A DNA stretch of 64,000 nt, taken from NCBI GenBank assembly GCA_020746835.1, contig JAGPNK010000004.1, positions 2,108,001 through 2,172,000 on the forward strand, in the 5' to 3' direction. Below the pieces are notes generated by a model. That model made no database searches and was not told where the DNA came from. It saw only the letters and a list, made by a program, of their open reading frames with translations. The position numbers were made by a program, and so were the translations under genes. Of this stretch, positions 22,542 to 33,629 are shown one piece after another; positions within the stretch are counted from its first letter, which is position 1, and each line of letters opens with the position of its first letter. The stretch comes from Stachybotrys elegans. Its lineage: Eukaryota; Ascomycota; Sordariomycetes; Hypocreales; Stachybotryaceae.

Positions 22542-24843
22542 ATGTCGGTAACTCGGAGCGCCTCTCTGGGCTCGCCGCCCGGATCGGCTGATAGGGAGCT
22601 GTACCAGGCCATGGCGAGCACCTCGTGAGCATTTCTGTACTTGAGCCACGATGCGTAGGGCTGACCGAGCACAGATGCGAACGATGCCGCAAGCGCAAGG
22701 TACGTGATGACTGGGATCGCATAATATAACGAGCCCCGTTCTCATGCATACCTATCAGATCCGGTGCGATCGCCAGAGTCCCTGCGCCAAGTGCCGCCAT
22801 GCAGGAGCAGATTGCATCTTCCCAGGGGCTCGGTCCAAGTAATGATAAACCCCCCGTCTGCCTCATGACCAGTCGGAACCATAGATATCCTGACAACGGA
22901 ACTCTAGGCCCGCCCCCAGAAAATACGTCCAGGCTCTGGAGAACCGGATAAGCCATCTGGAGCTGCTGCTCCGCTCCGCCGCCACGGCCAACAATGCGGA
23001 ACGGGATACGATACTGGCCGGCCTGACGCCGTCTCAGCAACCTGGGGCATCCGGCGCTGATAACGACCAGCAGACACCCCAGCCTCAATCTGCACGCGCG
23101 GTGCTGGAGCAGCCAATAGTAGAGACACCCATCGACACTATTCCCACTATATCGGACCTGCTATCGGTCCCGTCACGGCCACAGCCTGCTCCATCTACAC
23201 AGCCGGCCCAAACGCAGTCACCCGGCAGCGGACAGAGTCCCGGAAACGTCTCCAAGTCGCCCGCCGAGTCGGGTGATCTGGTCATTGCCAGAGCGCGAGA
23301 AGGACGCATGTGCAAGCTGACGGCCAGAAAAGCAACCCGGTTCTACGGTGGCACCAGCCTCTACCATATGCAGCTTAACAACCCTCCACCCAGGGGCCAC
23401 AATGTCAACCAGCAGAGCGCCGCCTCCGACATCTATCTTCCCCATGACCCTAAAGGCGAGGTCTGCCGTCGGTTAATGGCCCTGTTCTTCCAGAATATCT
23501 ACCATTACAACATGTGCATATACAGGGAATATTTCCTGCGAGACTATGCTGCAGGCGGTGGTCCATACTACTCAGATGTTCTCATGTACTCGATTTGCGC
23601 TGTCGCTGCTCTGATTTCCGACGACGCCTCCATCAGGTCGCTGGCATGCGAGTTCTCGAATGTTGCAGGCTGCATGATCTACAACTCTCTTGAGCTGCCT
23701 GACCTGACCATACTCCAGTCTCTCATCGTTCTAGGGCACTATGAGATTGGTCGCGGCCGCAGTTCCAAAGGCTGGCTCTTCTGCGGCATGGCATTCAGGC
23801 TCACCCATGAAATGGGGCTTCATCTCGATCCAAATAACTGGACAAGCATGAGGTATGAATCGCCGATAGACCGTGAGATCCTCCGCCGGGTCTACTGGGC
23901 AGCGTTCATCGTGGACAAGCAACTGAGTCTGTACTTTGGTCGTCCTCCAGCGCTGTATCCGCAGGAGGCCGATGTCGACACCACGATCCGAATTCCATAC
24001 CCGCCAGAGTGGGAGAGCCTTCTGGACTCTTACATCTCAAAAGGTACATCGGCTACGGCGTTTGAAGACGGCATCACCGTCGTTTCCTTCTTTGATCGCC
24101 AGGTAGAATTAGCCAAGATCTTCCACTCTCTGATCGTCGAGGTTTTCAAGAACCGCCGCTGCCGAACGGATCCCAGTGCCGCAGCGGAAACTGCGCACAA
24201 AGTTCACGAATCCATGATGGAGTGGCTGGACACGCTGCCGCAGACACTGCGCTGGAACCAGTGCAGCGTGGGCCGAGTTCCAACGTACGTCCTTCAGCTA
24301 CACATGAGATTCCACACGGGCATGATCATCTTGCACCGGCCTCCGCTCCAACACCTGGACGAGGACGCCGTGATTCACAGTGAAGGCGTCGAGGTGTGTC
24401 ACCAATCGCTATCGGCGATCCTTCGGTTGATCCGCAGCTTCGAGCGATACTATCATCTCCGCGTTCTCCCTCTGGACTTTGTGCACACACTATCTGCTGC
24501 TGCGGAAGTGGTCATGATGAAGAAATACATGGACAAGTCTAGATGGGAGGACAAGGACATTGCAAAGCCTATGGAGCAGATCCTCAAAGCCATGGAAACG
24601 GTCCAGGATGTGTATCCTTGCATCAAGGAGATACACGAGGGAATCTTGAATAGCATCCAGACGCAGCATAGTGATACAGAGAGTCAGCAGGGTTATTCTA
24701 TGGAGCAGGATCTCGAACTTATGGATCTGCTGCAGCCAGGAGGGCCAATACCAAACGTCTTGTATCCAAATGAGTCATTGGGGGACAGTCTAGATATGCA
24801 TCTTCCACTAGGAGATGAGTTCTTGGATGGGCGATTCAGCTAG
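22542..24843 (+). CDS. Zn2Cys6 transcription factor with fungal_trans domain (likely cluster regulator)
   Basis: Four exons: 22542-22624, 22675-22699, 22759-22838, 22908-24843; 707 residues, all phases consistent. The zinc cluster is split by two introns and reassembles as C-x2-C-x6-C-x5-C-x2-C-x6-C at ~29-55 (SCERCRKRK, then IRCDRQSPCAKCRHAGADC). A short linker and coiled coil follow (YVQALENRISHLELLLRSA), the usual dimerisation element. The fungal-specific middle homology region spans ~200-480 (QSLIVLGHYEIGRGRSSKGWLFCGMAFRLTHEMGLH, RRVYWAAFIVDKQLSLYFGRPPAL). It acts in the nucleus as a DNA-binding dimer. It diverges from the transporter gene, and four CGG-N10-CCG palindromes in the two nearest divergent promoters fit such a dimer. 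Control of the oxoproline genes is inferred. Confidence 0.93.
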
Positions 24844-25244
24844 CTCCTTCACACGTTATATCCCTTCCATATATATGCCATTGATTGCCAGTGCATGTGG
24901 TAAACGCTCAGTTACATAGCAACTTGAAGTCAGGTGTCCGCTGCTGGAGGGGAAGCTTGCACCAGCTACTAGCTACGAAGAGCCTTTCTGGAGATGGCTT
25001 GTGAGAGAGATTACATTCTCATCTCTAATACAGGGTACGCTATTTGACTTTGTAGTATCTAGGCGGAGTATCAACCCCACCATGAATGGAGACAGGATCC
25101 AGTGCTATGGAACGGCTTCCGAGGACCGCCGGATAAGATCCGATCTCGCTCATGGTGATGCGCTACTTCTGAACTTCAAATAGTAACGAAGTAACCTATC
25201 CAAGTGACTTGCCTTTTCTACACATTCCACCATCCCCAGTCATC
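24844..25244. other. Intergenic between regulator and RidA gene
   Basis: About 400 bp with no ORF of note. It contains a CGG-N7-CCG near 25129-25141 but no CGG-N10-CCG that I could find, so the RidA gene may not share the cluster operator. Confidence 0.4.
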
Positions 25245-25744
25245 ATGTCTCGAGTTCCAGTTTTGACTGACAAGGCCCCCAAGCCTAGGCCCATCTACAG
25301 CCAGGCCATTGTTGCCAACGGCTTGGTCTTTTGCTCGGGACAGCTCCCCAAGGACCTCAACGGCAAGATTGTCGAAGGAACAGTCCAAGATCGAACGGTA
25401 AGAGCCTGTCCTTTGTATATGTGAGCAAGCCATGTCGTTAACGGGAACAGCACCAATGCATTGCCAACCTGAGGGCTGTTCTCGAGGCTGCTGGCTCCTC
25501 CTTGGACAATGTAGTGGAAGTCAACGTCTTTCTCTCGGATATGGACGACTTCGCAAAGGTCAACGAGGTGTATGAGCAGTACTGGGGCGACATCAAGCCC
25601 GCAAGAACGTGAGTGCCCTTCCCCTATGGATTCGAGCAGAATTTGGCTGAGTAGACAAGCTGTGTCGCCGTCAAGACGCTTCCCGACCGGACGGATGTTG
25701 AAATCAAATGCGTTGGTCTCATCAAGCCTAAAAGCAACCTATGA
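25245..25744 (+). CDS. RidA/YjgF/UK114 family reactive-imine deaminase
   Basis: Three exons: 25245-25397, 25451-25608, 25660-25744; 131 residues, exactly family size. Introns are GTAAGA/ACAG and GTGAGT/CAAG. Family landmarks: PIYSQAIVANGLVFCSGQLPKD, the QDRTHQCIANLRAVLEAAGSSLDNVVEVNVFLSDM block split by intron 1, and the C-terminal PARTCVAVKTLP with the conserved substrate-binding Arg, then DVEIKCVGLI. RidA hydrolyses enamine/imine intermediates made by PLP enzymes and amino-acid oxidases, protecting the cell. Its place downstream of the regulator and oxoproline genes suggests imines arise in that pathway, or it may simply be a neighbour. Confidence 0.93.
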
Positions 25745-26289
25745 AAGGACAGCTTATGTTGAGTGGGATGATGGAGACGGCTGGTTTACCCTGACCAATT
25801 ATTAACTCAAGTATTGTACCAGAACTATTGTCTGAGCTACTCCAAGCCACCTACTACATATGATCACCAATACACAGAACAAATCCTCGCACACATGCTA
25901 TCTACCTTCTGAAAGTCTGCTGTGGATGATCGATCCGAGCCTAGTTCCCCGTGTCACCCAATCGTCACCTCAGCTCACAGACAAGCCCGACTGAGCCGGC
26001 AGTTCATTTGCACATGCGACTGTTTAATCTTTTCATCCAGCAAGAAATCATACCACCTCATACGTCACTTGCAAAGTCATAATAAACTTTGTTACCATTG
26101 ACCGCGGAACCCTTGCAGTACAACGGTCGATCTAGCCGGAACAAGGACCAGCCCCGCGTTACGAATAGCTTCATTTTCTACCGACCCCTCCGCATAAGTA
26201 CCATCCTGGGCGATAAGATCTACTGGCATCCCGCTTCACCGCTCCAACCAAACCTCCTCCTTCCCACAACCCCAAACCCACCACCAGCC
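25745..26289. other. Intergenic upstream of the short-chain dehydrogenase
   Basis: About 545 bp, no coding signal. The last ~60 bp before the ATG are pyrimidine/adenine-rich, like a fungal 5' leader. Confidence 0.4.
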
Positions 26290-27281
26290 ATGGCGTTTCA
26301 CCCCGACGACCTCCCAGACCTCTCTGGCAGGGTCTACATCGTCACCGGCGCGAGCTCCGGCATGTAAGTCACCACCCCTCGATGCCGCATCTACACTCTC
26401 TCACAAGTCCCCCCAGCGGCTACCACACAGCCGTCTACCTCGCCCAGAAAGGCGCCCGCGTCTATGTCTGCGCCCGCTCCGAGGCCAAGGGCGAGACCAC
26501 CGTCGCCAGCATCCGCGCGCTGCACCCCGCCGCCAACATCGAGGCCCTCATCATGGACCACGGGAAGCTCGCCACCGTCATCGCAGCCGCCAAGACCTTC
26601 GCCAGTAAAGAGACGGCGCTGCACGGCCTCGTCAATAATGCGGGCATCATGGCCACGCCCTTTGCGCTGACCGAGGACGGGTATGAAGCGCAGTTCCAGA
26701 CGAACTACATCGCCCACTGGCTATTCACCTACCATCTCCTGCCCATCCTGCGCGAGACGGCCAAGAACGCGCCCGCAGGCTCGGTGCGCATCGTCAACCT
26801 CACCTCCGCGGGCGAGCAGTTCGCTCCAAGCATCGGCATAAACTTCCAAGACACTTCCCTACCCCAGGACAGTGCCATGGCGCGATACGGCCAGTCCAAG
26901 CTCGTCAACATCCTCCACGCCAAAACGCTGCACGAGCGCTACGGCCCCGCAGCAGCCGGAGACGAGGGCATCTGGACGGCCGCTGTCCACCCGGGCTTCG
27001 TATGGACGAACCTCGCAGAGGGGCACTTGGAGCTGCCTTGGTGGATGCGTGTGCTGGCGTTTGCAGCGCGTATGGCCGGTGCCTTTTGGCCCCCGGACAA
27101 GGGCGCGTGGACGTCGGTGTACTGCGTCGCGAGCCCGGAGATGAAGAGGGAGCATAGCGGGCACTACTTTGAGAGGATTGCCCAGCTGGGCAGTGAGAGT
27201 GCCAAAGCCAAGGATATGGCATTGGCCGAGAAGCTCGACGAGTGGACGAGGAAGGAGATGGAGGCCAAGGGCTTCCTGTAG
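26290..27281 (+). CDS. Short-chain dehydrogenase/reductase (retinol dehydrogenase-like)
   Basis: Exons 26290-26363 and 26417-27281; 312 residues. The intron splits the cofactor motif TGASSGIG (~19-26), which is only complete after splicing. NNAG follows, the catalytic Ser is in NLTSAGEQF, and the active-site YGQSK carries the Tyr-x3-Lys pair. HPGFVWTNL is the cofactor-loop Pro-Gly. Cofactor preference looks NADPH-like because Arg residues follow strand 2 (YVCARSEAKGE). The family resembles RDH/WWOX-type oxidoreductases with unknown fungal substrates. It follows RidA on the same strand but shares no operator with the cluster, so membership is uncertain. Confidence 0.92.
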
Positions 27282-27608
27282 GTCAGTCAATGTATATAGC
27301 CATATACCATCATACCCGTCATGTAACCACCACCATTGCACATTCAAAGTCAATCACCTATTTCCATTCGCCTTTCCCAACTCGCGTGAATTGCAGCAAA
27401 CGGTCCAAGCAAGACATCCAGTTGCTAATAATGGGGAACCACTGCTCTCTGCACAAAGCCTCTGCGCCCCTATTCTACAGTACCCAACCGACAACGCCTG
27501 GACTCATCTTGAGACGAATTCCATACCTGACCCGCCCTGGAAATAATAAGATGATACAGTATACAAATGTCCTCTTCGTCGCCATCATGGCCTCTCAGGA
27601 AGGTGCCC
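27282..27608. other. Convergent 3' flanks of SDR and HIR1 genes
   Basis: About 330 bp between converging genes. No ORF or repeat of note. Confidence 0.4.
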
Positions 27609-30600
27609 TCACGTCTCCGTGTCCATAACATCGGCTTCCACAGAGGCATCTTCTAGCCCCAGGTCTAGCACTCGCGCGTACTGCACAGTCAACCGCTGGA
27701 GCTCGCGGTATTTTCCTGCAACATGTTAGTGTCAAAGTCAACACACCACAGATCGCGCCAAGCATACCTAAGATCATGATCACGTCCTTGAGAAGCTCCA
27801 GCCGGTCCCAGCCACAAATCTCCTTTTCCTTGCTGAACCATCTCTGGCCTTGGTCATCCTTTGCGTCCTTGTCCTGGAGGATACCGCCCATTAGGCTGGA
27901 GAGCAGCTCTTCCACCTTGGGCCTTGCGCCCTCTGCACCAAGCCGCTTCACGTACATGAGCAGATACAGGCGGAACTCATCCTTGGCACCCAGCTGTAAA
28001 GCGCCGGCAATGCGGTTTTCCAGATGGGCAATGCTAACGCAGCTCTCGAGGTCCTCGGCCTCTCTCTTCTGGATGACCGTCTTGATGATGCGCTGCAGAG
28101 CGTAGGCTCGCCCTTTGAGGAGGAACTCGTTAGTAGTATGACGCTCCAAGAAGGGGACGATGCCGGATGAGACGGTTGGCGTGGTGCTCTGCTCCTTGCC
28201 GTCCTTGGACTTGGCGCCGACGGCCGTAGACTGCAGCGCAGAGATCGATGAGTCGTTCGAGTTCCAATACTGCGAACCCACGGCCCACCATGCTTCGCTC
28301 AGTCGCTGCCATGTGAACATTTCACGCGCGTAGTAAAAGCCGTCGCCATTGGTCAGAGTCACGACAATGTGGCCAGTGGAGTTAAGGTGAGCAGACGTAA
28401 TACCAGGTCCTGGGGATGCGGTATGCTGGTTGAGCGAAGTTGTTGCAATCTCGAGCACTGGGCCAAGTGATACGGGCGGGTGGGGGGATGACTGCGTCTT
28501 GAGGTCCCAGACGTGAGCCAATCCGACGGCCGTGATGCAAAGAAGCCAGTGGTCGCGGGCTTCCATAATCACAGTTTGCGATTCCAGAATCATGGGATTG
28601 AGTAAGCGTCTGCCAGCCGGGGTCCATGTATGAATCGATGCATCCTCACACGCCACAGCCCAGAAATTCTTGGTCGCCGTCACCAGAATAATAGCCCGCG
28701 GCAAAAATTCCTGCCACACCAACGCACCCCTCTTCGTCACCATGACGTGCGAGGGATCCCGGGGATTTGCGTCGTTCTTTGCCTCCATTATTATGTTTTC
28801 AGGTATCTTGGATGCATCTTCCAATGTAGTATCTGGCTGAAGAACGCCCCTTTCCAGGGGACGGAGGATGTGTGACCTGATCTTGGGCACAGCCAGTCGG
28901 ACCTGGGCAAAAGAGATGGATGAGTTGAGCACGGCAGGGCGAAGAAACTCGGGCGTCGGGATTACTCCGTTCTGGACCGGCACTAGGGCTGCAGTTTCCA
29001 GACCGTCTGCGGTGTTGTTGACGATGGGTGTCGGGCCCGTCACAGGGCGCTTGCTTCGAGTATCGTCGTCTTCTTCAAGCTCTGCTGCTGCCACTTTCCT
29101 CTTGTTCCCCAGCAGCATAGCCGCGATACCACCTCGAGGAAGCCCATCAAAGGGCTTGGTGAGATCGAGAACCGTCTGGGGGGCATCGTTCTGCGATGGC
29201 TTGGTGGCCGTTGCGCCTACTAACTGCGTCTGCGGCAACGACGACTGTCCAGTGCCAGATGATGATACCAACAACGGCGCAACCCTCTTCTTGCCGTCCT
29301 TCCCAACAGTAACTCGAGATTTGAGCTCCTTGACGCGTTCTGCAGTCTTGTCTGCGCTTTCATCATTCTCTTTCTCCTTCTCCTTCTCCTTTTCCTTATC
29401 TGGGTCTGTGTCGCCGTTTGTCGCCGACGATTTGGGCGGGGTGCTGGCCTTGGTCCCGTTCGTAGCAGGTGCAGACTCTTTTGCCTTGTCGGTGGGCATA
29501 TCGCCCATTAATGCACCCATTCTCGACTCTACCGCCCTAGATTCGCCCTCCTTGGATCGGTTCTCCAAGGCAAGACCGTCGACGTCCTCAGATATGCCCA
29601 TGCCTTTCCTCGACACTCCGTACTTTTGCAATGCCCGGTCGTTTTCTTCGGGCTTTGCGGCCCAGCCCAACTCGCCCTCGTCGAACTTGACTACGACGAG
29701 ACTGCCGTCGAGACTGGAAGCGTAGAGTGTCTGGCCGTCAGGCGTCCAGGCCAGGTCCGATATCGACTTGCCTGCGAGATCTTGCATGATGACCACAGGG
29801 CGTGACGTATTCGTGTTCCAGATGCTGAGTGTCTTGTCCTGGCCTGCCGATGCAATGACGGTGACCAGCTGGCCAGCATGACCGTTGGTGTCTCCATTCT
29901 GGCCTGGCTGCACGGTGTGGAAGAGTCGTGGAGAGAACATGCACACCTCGGTGGGAGCTTCGTGGCCAATCAGATTGATTTCGCTGTCCCATCGGGTTCG
30001 TTCGATAATAGCCACGGAGCTGACAGGACCGTTGACCGCGTTGGCGGCAGCAATATGATTGCCGTCTGGCGACCATGAGCATCTTCGGAAATAGGTGGTG
30101 AGGGGAGAGCTCTTAAATGGAGAGCTGATGGTGGTCTCAAGCACAAAGTTGTTAATCATGTCATGCTGGGTCGCATTGGGCGCCGGAGCGGTAAATCGGA
30201 AGATTTTGATGGTTCGGTCGTCGCTGGCGGTAGCGAAAAACTTATTGGCGGGATCAAAGGTGATACCCTTGACGTGGCTCTGGTGCGCGGCGAGCGTCTT
30301 CAGTTTCTCGAATGTATAACCGGACCAGACAACCACTTTCGAGTCGAGGCCGACGGAAACGAGCATGGACGAGTCGGGGGACCAGGCCAAGTCCTGGACA
30401 TCGTTATCGTGACCGATGAGACGCTTGTACGTTTTCCAATTCTCGACAGGAGGTGGTTCGTTGGAGGTGCCAAAGGTGGCAGCGGGCGGGCCCTTCTCGA
30501 GCTGGTAGACGCAGATGAGCTTGTCGTCGGCGCCGCTCGCCAAGTAGCGACCGTTGGGGGAGAATCGGACAGAATGAATGGTGCCAAGATGATGGCTCAT

Positions 30601-30795
30601 ATGGCACAGCTGCCTAGGCTTGGTATAGCTGGGGTCGTTGGCGTGATAGACAGACTCGGTCGACCAGATGCGCACATGGCCATCACCGCCAGCCGTAGCG
30701 AGGCGCTTGCCGTCGGGAGATACATGACAGCTGTAGACCTCAAAGTCTTTCTGCTCGCCGCTATGGCTCAGCCATGAAGGCTTGATGATGCGCAT
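27609..30795 (-). CDS. hir1: HIR1/HIRA histone chaperone subunit
   Basis: Exons 30795-27768 and 27715-27609; 1044 residues. Start MRIIKPSWLSHSGEQKDFEVYSCHVSPDG is the conserved HIRA N-terminus. Seven WD40 repeats fill ~1-390 (GGDGHVRIWS, GADDKLICVYQ, GLDSKVVVWSG, SDDRTIKIFRF, CSWSPDGNHIAAAN, GQDKTLSIWN, SLDGSLVVVKF). A disordered charged stretch carries a KEKEKEKEKEN run at ~460, and a B-domain-like RVTVGKDGKKRVAPLL motif binds Asf1 in relatives. The C-terminal Hira domain ends LLKDVIMILGKYRELQRLTVQYARVLDLG, which is recovered only by splicing. It deposits H3-H4 independently of replication and represses histone genes. Single copy and housekeeping. Confidence 0.95.
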
Positions 30796-31350
30796 GTCAG
30801 CGGGAGCTCAAGCCGCATGGGCGGAGCACGCCAGCGACGGAGACGGAGACGGGGATTCAAGCTGCGATTGCGACAAGTGAGAGCAATGTTCGTATGCGCG
30901 GGGCTCGAGGCGTCGATGGAATTGCCGGTCGCGAGATGCCAGCGATGGGTAGGCGTTGGCAAGCTGATGAAAACAATGATGCGATGGGGTATGTGGTAAA
31001 TGGCGATGGTGTCAATCTGGGGTCAGTCCAGGTTGACGAGACGCGCCAAAAGCGCGTGGCCCTGGACATTTTTTTACAGTGCTTTGCAAGTGCAGGAGCC
31101 ACCTTATCGGCTCCCCGGTTTGGGTATAGCGGAGGAATTATGATCCGAGCATAAATCATAATGACATGACATTGATGCTTGTTTATCCACAAACTTTATT
31201 CTCTTCCACAATTCTTGAAGCTTCATCATCAGGACTTTGGACATGTGAAAGTGAAGAATATCAATGCATTATTAACCTATTATTCTATGCGTACAGACTG
31301 TATACAGACTCCCCGTCAAATTACCTACACCACCCCGTACCCTCCCGACC
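30796..31350. other. Intergenic between HIR1 promoter and next gene's 3' end
   Basis: About 555 bp; short ORFs only. It contains the HIR1 promoter. Nothing else identified. Confidence 0.4.
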
Positions 31351-32688
31351 TCACCAGCGAAGCTTCTTTGGCCCTCGTGGCCTCAACTCTCTCGAAGTCT
31401 CATTTTGGACCTGCCACGTCGCTTCAACGTGCCCATCAATTGTGATGTTTCCCATGGCCTGTACCCTTATATTCTTGGTCTCGCTGGTCACGTTGCCTAG
31501 AGCCGAATGCGATGGGACCGCCACATACACCGTCCTGTAAGCAGTGGCCAAGCTCGTGAGGGTCTCGGCTTCAGAGCAAGTCTTATTGCGCAGTTGCGCC
31601 GCTGCATCGTCGAAGTAGATGTGCTTTGTCGCGTCGATATCAACGACAACTTCAACATCGACATGCCCGTCGGCAAAGGTGAGAGTCCGAGTCGTCACGA
31701 TCCGTCTCGCTGATTCAGTTTGTGCTGGACCCGGTGCCGCAGTCACAGCCAGCCATGCTGCTTCCACCCGATCTGTGGTGTGCGGTACGTTGTCGCGAGT
31801 GACGGTACGAGTGAGCGGCGCAACTTGGTCCATGAACGCTGGAGACGATTGTCCACCTGCATCCTGGGCCTGGTTGACATTTACCACCACAGTATTGATG
31901 CTCCCGACAGGCTCGTGTGCGTCGGCGTCAGCCTCACCCTGCGACGATTCCAGGGTTCTATCAGAATCACTGCCAACGCTATTGTCGGACTTGCCATTCC
32001 TGCTGCCGCCGCCGCTTTCGTTGCCGTTGCCGTTGCCCTTACTGTTGTCATTGCTGCTGTTGCTGTTGCTTGGAGCGCTATTGTGGTGGCCGTTCTGGTT
32101 GTGGTTGTTGTCGCTGCTGTCATTGCTGCTGCTGCCATTGCTGTCGGTGTTGTCGCTGCTGCTTCCCGGGCTGCTGGCACGGTCGCTGGTCTCGTCGCTG
32201 GCGCTGTCACCACCGCTGTTGCTACCGTCGTGGTCGCCGCTGTTGCTGCTGTCCTCACCATTGTCTCCGTTGTTTGTCCCGTTGCGGCCTCCGTCATGGC
32301 TTCTGTTGCTGTCGCCGCCTTCCGAGTCCCCAGGGCTATCGTTAGCACCGTCATTGGTGTCCTCGTCACCACTAGGGCTCGTTGGAGAGGGTGCTTCAAC
32401 GTTTTGCAGCACTGTGACTGTGGTGGGCTCGGGCAAAAAGTCCTTTGTGATGTAGACTGTCTGTGCTTCTTGAGTGACGATGCGCTCGACTGTCACTGTT
32501 GCCGCTCTCGAGGAGCTCAGCGGCGAAGCTCTGGAAACATAGACAGTCTCGGGTCGTTTGGATGTCGTACGGGTGATTGTGACTGTAACGGCTTCTGGTT
32601 GCCAAGCAGCTCCGCCGCAAGGACAGCATTCTTGCACTTGCGCGCATACCGCAGGTGCCAATAAGGCCAAGGTGATGAAGCGCCGCAT
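31351..32688 (-). CDS. Low-complexity secreted Ser/Asn/Asp/Gly-rich protein
   Basis: Single exon, 445 residues from the Met at 32688, which gives a clean signal peptide (MRRFITLALLAPAVCAQVQECC); the frame is open 29 codons further upstream. After a CCPCG box come TVT/TVYV motifs shared in style with the 1.4-kb secreted protein. Residues ~105-255 form a hydrophilic block almost wholly of S, N, D, G and E. A more ordered C-terminal ~180 residues has several N-glycosylation sequons (NKT, NVT, NIT, NET) and DVEVVVDIDATKHIYFDDAAAQL. No GPI signal or enzyme motif. Likely an extracellular or wall-associated adhesin-like or matrix protein; function unknown. The repeat block may vary in length between strains. 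Confidence 0.75.
   Translation of the reverse strand: MRRFITLALLAPAVCAQVQECCPCGGAAWQPEAVTVTITRTTSKRPETVYVSRASPLSSSRAATVTVERIVTQEAQTVYITKDFLPEPTTVTVLQNVEAPSPTSPSGDEDTNDGANDSPGDSEGGDSNRSHDGGRNGTNNGDNGEDSSNSGDHDGSNSGGDSASDETSDRASSPGSSSDNTDSNGSSSNDSSDNNHNQNGHHNSAPSNSNSSNDNSKGNGNGNESGGGSRNGKSDNSVGSDSDRTLESSQGEADADAHEPVGSINTVVVNVNQAQDAGGQSSPAFMDQVAPLTRTVTRDNVPHTTDRVEAAWLAVTAAPGPAQTESARRIVTTRTLTFADGHVDVEVVVDIDATKHIYFDDAAAQLRNKTCSEAETLTSLATAYRTVYVAVPSHSALGNVTSETKNIRVQAMGNITIDGHVEATWQVQNETSRELRPRGPKKLRW
31965..32300. repeat. Imperfect trinucleotide-rich block inside the secreted-protein gene
   Basis: GCTGTTG/GCTGCT/TTGCCG-type near-repeats encoding the Ser/Asn/Gly/Asp tract. This composition is prone to slippage and length variation, and it also keeps long frames open on the opposite strand. 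Confidence 0.6.
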
Positions 32689-33629
32689 GTTGCAATGGTT
32701 GTATGAGTCGGAAGAAGAAGAGATGTACACGAGGTCAATTGGAGCACATGAAAGTAACTTGTGAGAATAGATCAAAAGGAGTGATGGCGATGGTTGGTCG
32801 CATGTATTATTTTATAGGCAAACTTCTGCATACATCAGCATCGAGCAACTGGTCACACGACGAAAGGGAAAGGGATATCCCTTGGGGTCAATATAATGGC
32901 AATACATGACCCTGTAGAGGTGAAAGGGGGTTTGTCGAAATCAGGGATGAGAGGTGTATCGCCAGCCCTTCAATAATTGAATCGCTGAACACCTGTCATA
33001 AGGGTTTTTTGCGACAAAGGGATGAAAACTCATCCGATATAGTTCGAAAGCTGCGCCCTTGATCGTAGCTGTCGCCATCTTGTGATGTTACCATTGCTGA
33101 ATGAAGTAGAGCCCGCTGGTAGCATTGGCGGCTGTCGTGATGGATATTTAGGGACCGACACTCTCGTGAGGAAGCAGCTTAGATGCCAACCAACGAACCC
33201 GAATTAAACCCGCATTGAATCCATGCCCACGTATCCGTACTCCATAGAGCGGGGTCTGGTGTCATTGACGCAAGCGAAGTGTACTGGTCTCTTTTGCTTG
33301 GTCCATTTTCTTGCCTCATTTTTTGCCTTGGTTTTTTTTTTTTAGTTTGCCTTTTCTGGCTGACAACGGGAACAGCCGTCCCGAGGTTTGCCCGGCATCT
33401 ATCGATAAGCCTGGCGGTTTCGCAGCCAACAGTGGACATGCCACCACGTGAGGAGCCCCACGCTGAGCGAGATGCTAATTTCCGTTGCATCGACAACATC
33501 ATCTTCGAAGTTTGCGGCCACTCTCTCCCTAGGCGCGCTATCTTGAGTCGGCCCCTGCAGCCTTCGGATTATGTGACTTGACTGCGCGACATAGCAGCTC
33601 CCTTTTTCGCTCCTTTATAACCAGTTACC
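32689..33629. other. Divergent interval between secreted-protein and LAMTOR1-like genes
   Basis: About 940 bp containing both promoters. A T10-11 run sits near 33332-33342. Short ORFs at 33179-33581 on both strands resemble nothing. Confidence 0.45.

Noticed and set aside
25129..25141. CGG-N7-CCG before RidA as a fifth cluster operator
   Set aside because: Spacer is 7, not 10; dimeric zinc-cluster factors are strict about spacing.
31619..32664. Long plus-strand Leu/Ser- and Ala/Val-rich ORFs resembling membrane proteins
   Set aside because: They are produced by reading the trinucleotide-rich secreted-protein gene backwards; the hydrophobic runs are an artefact.
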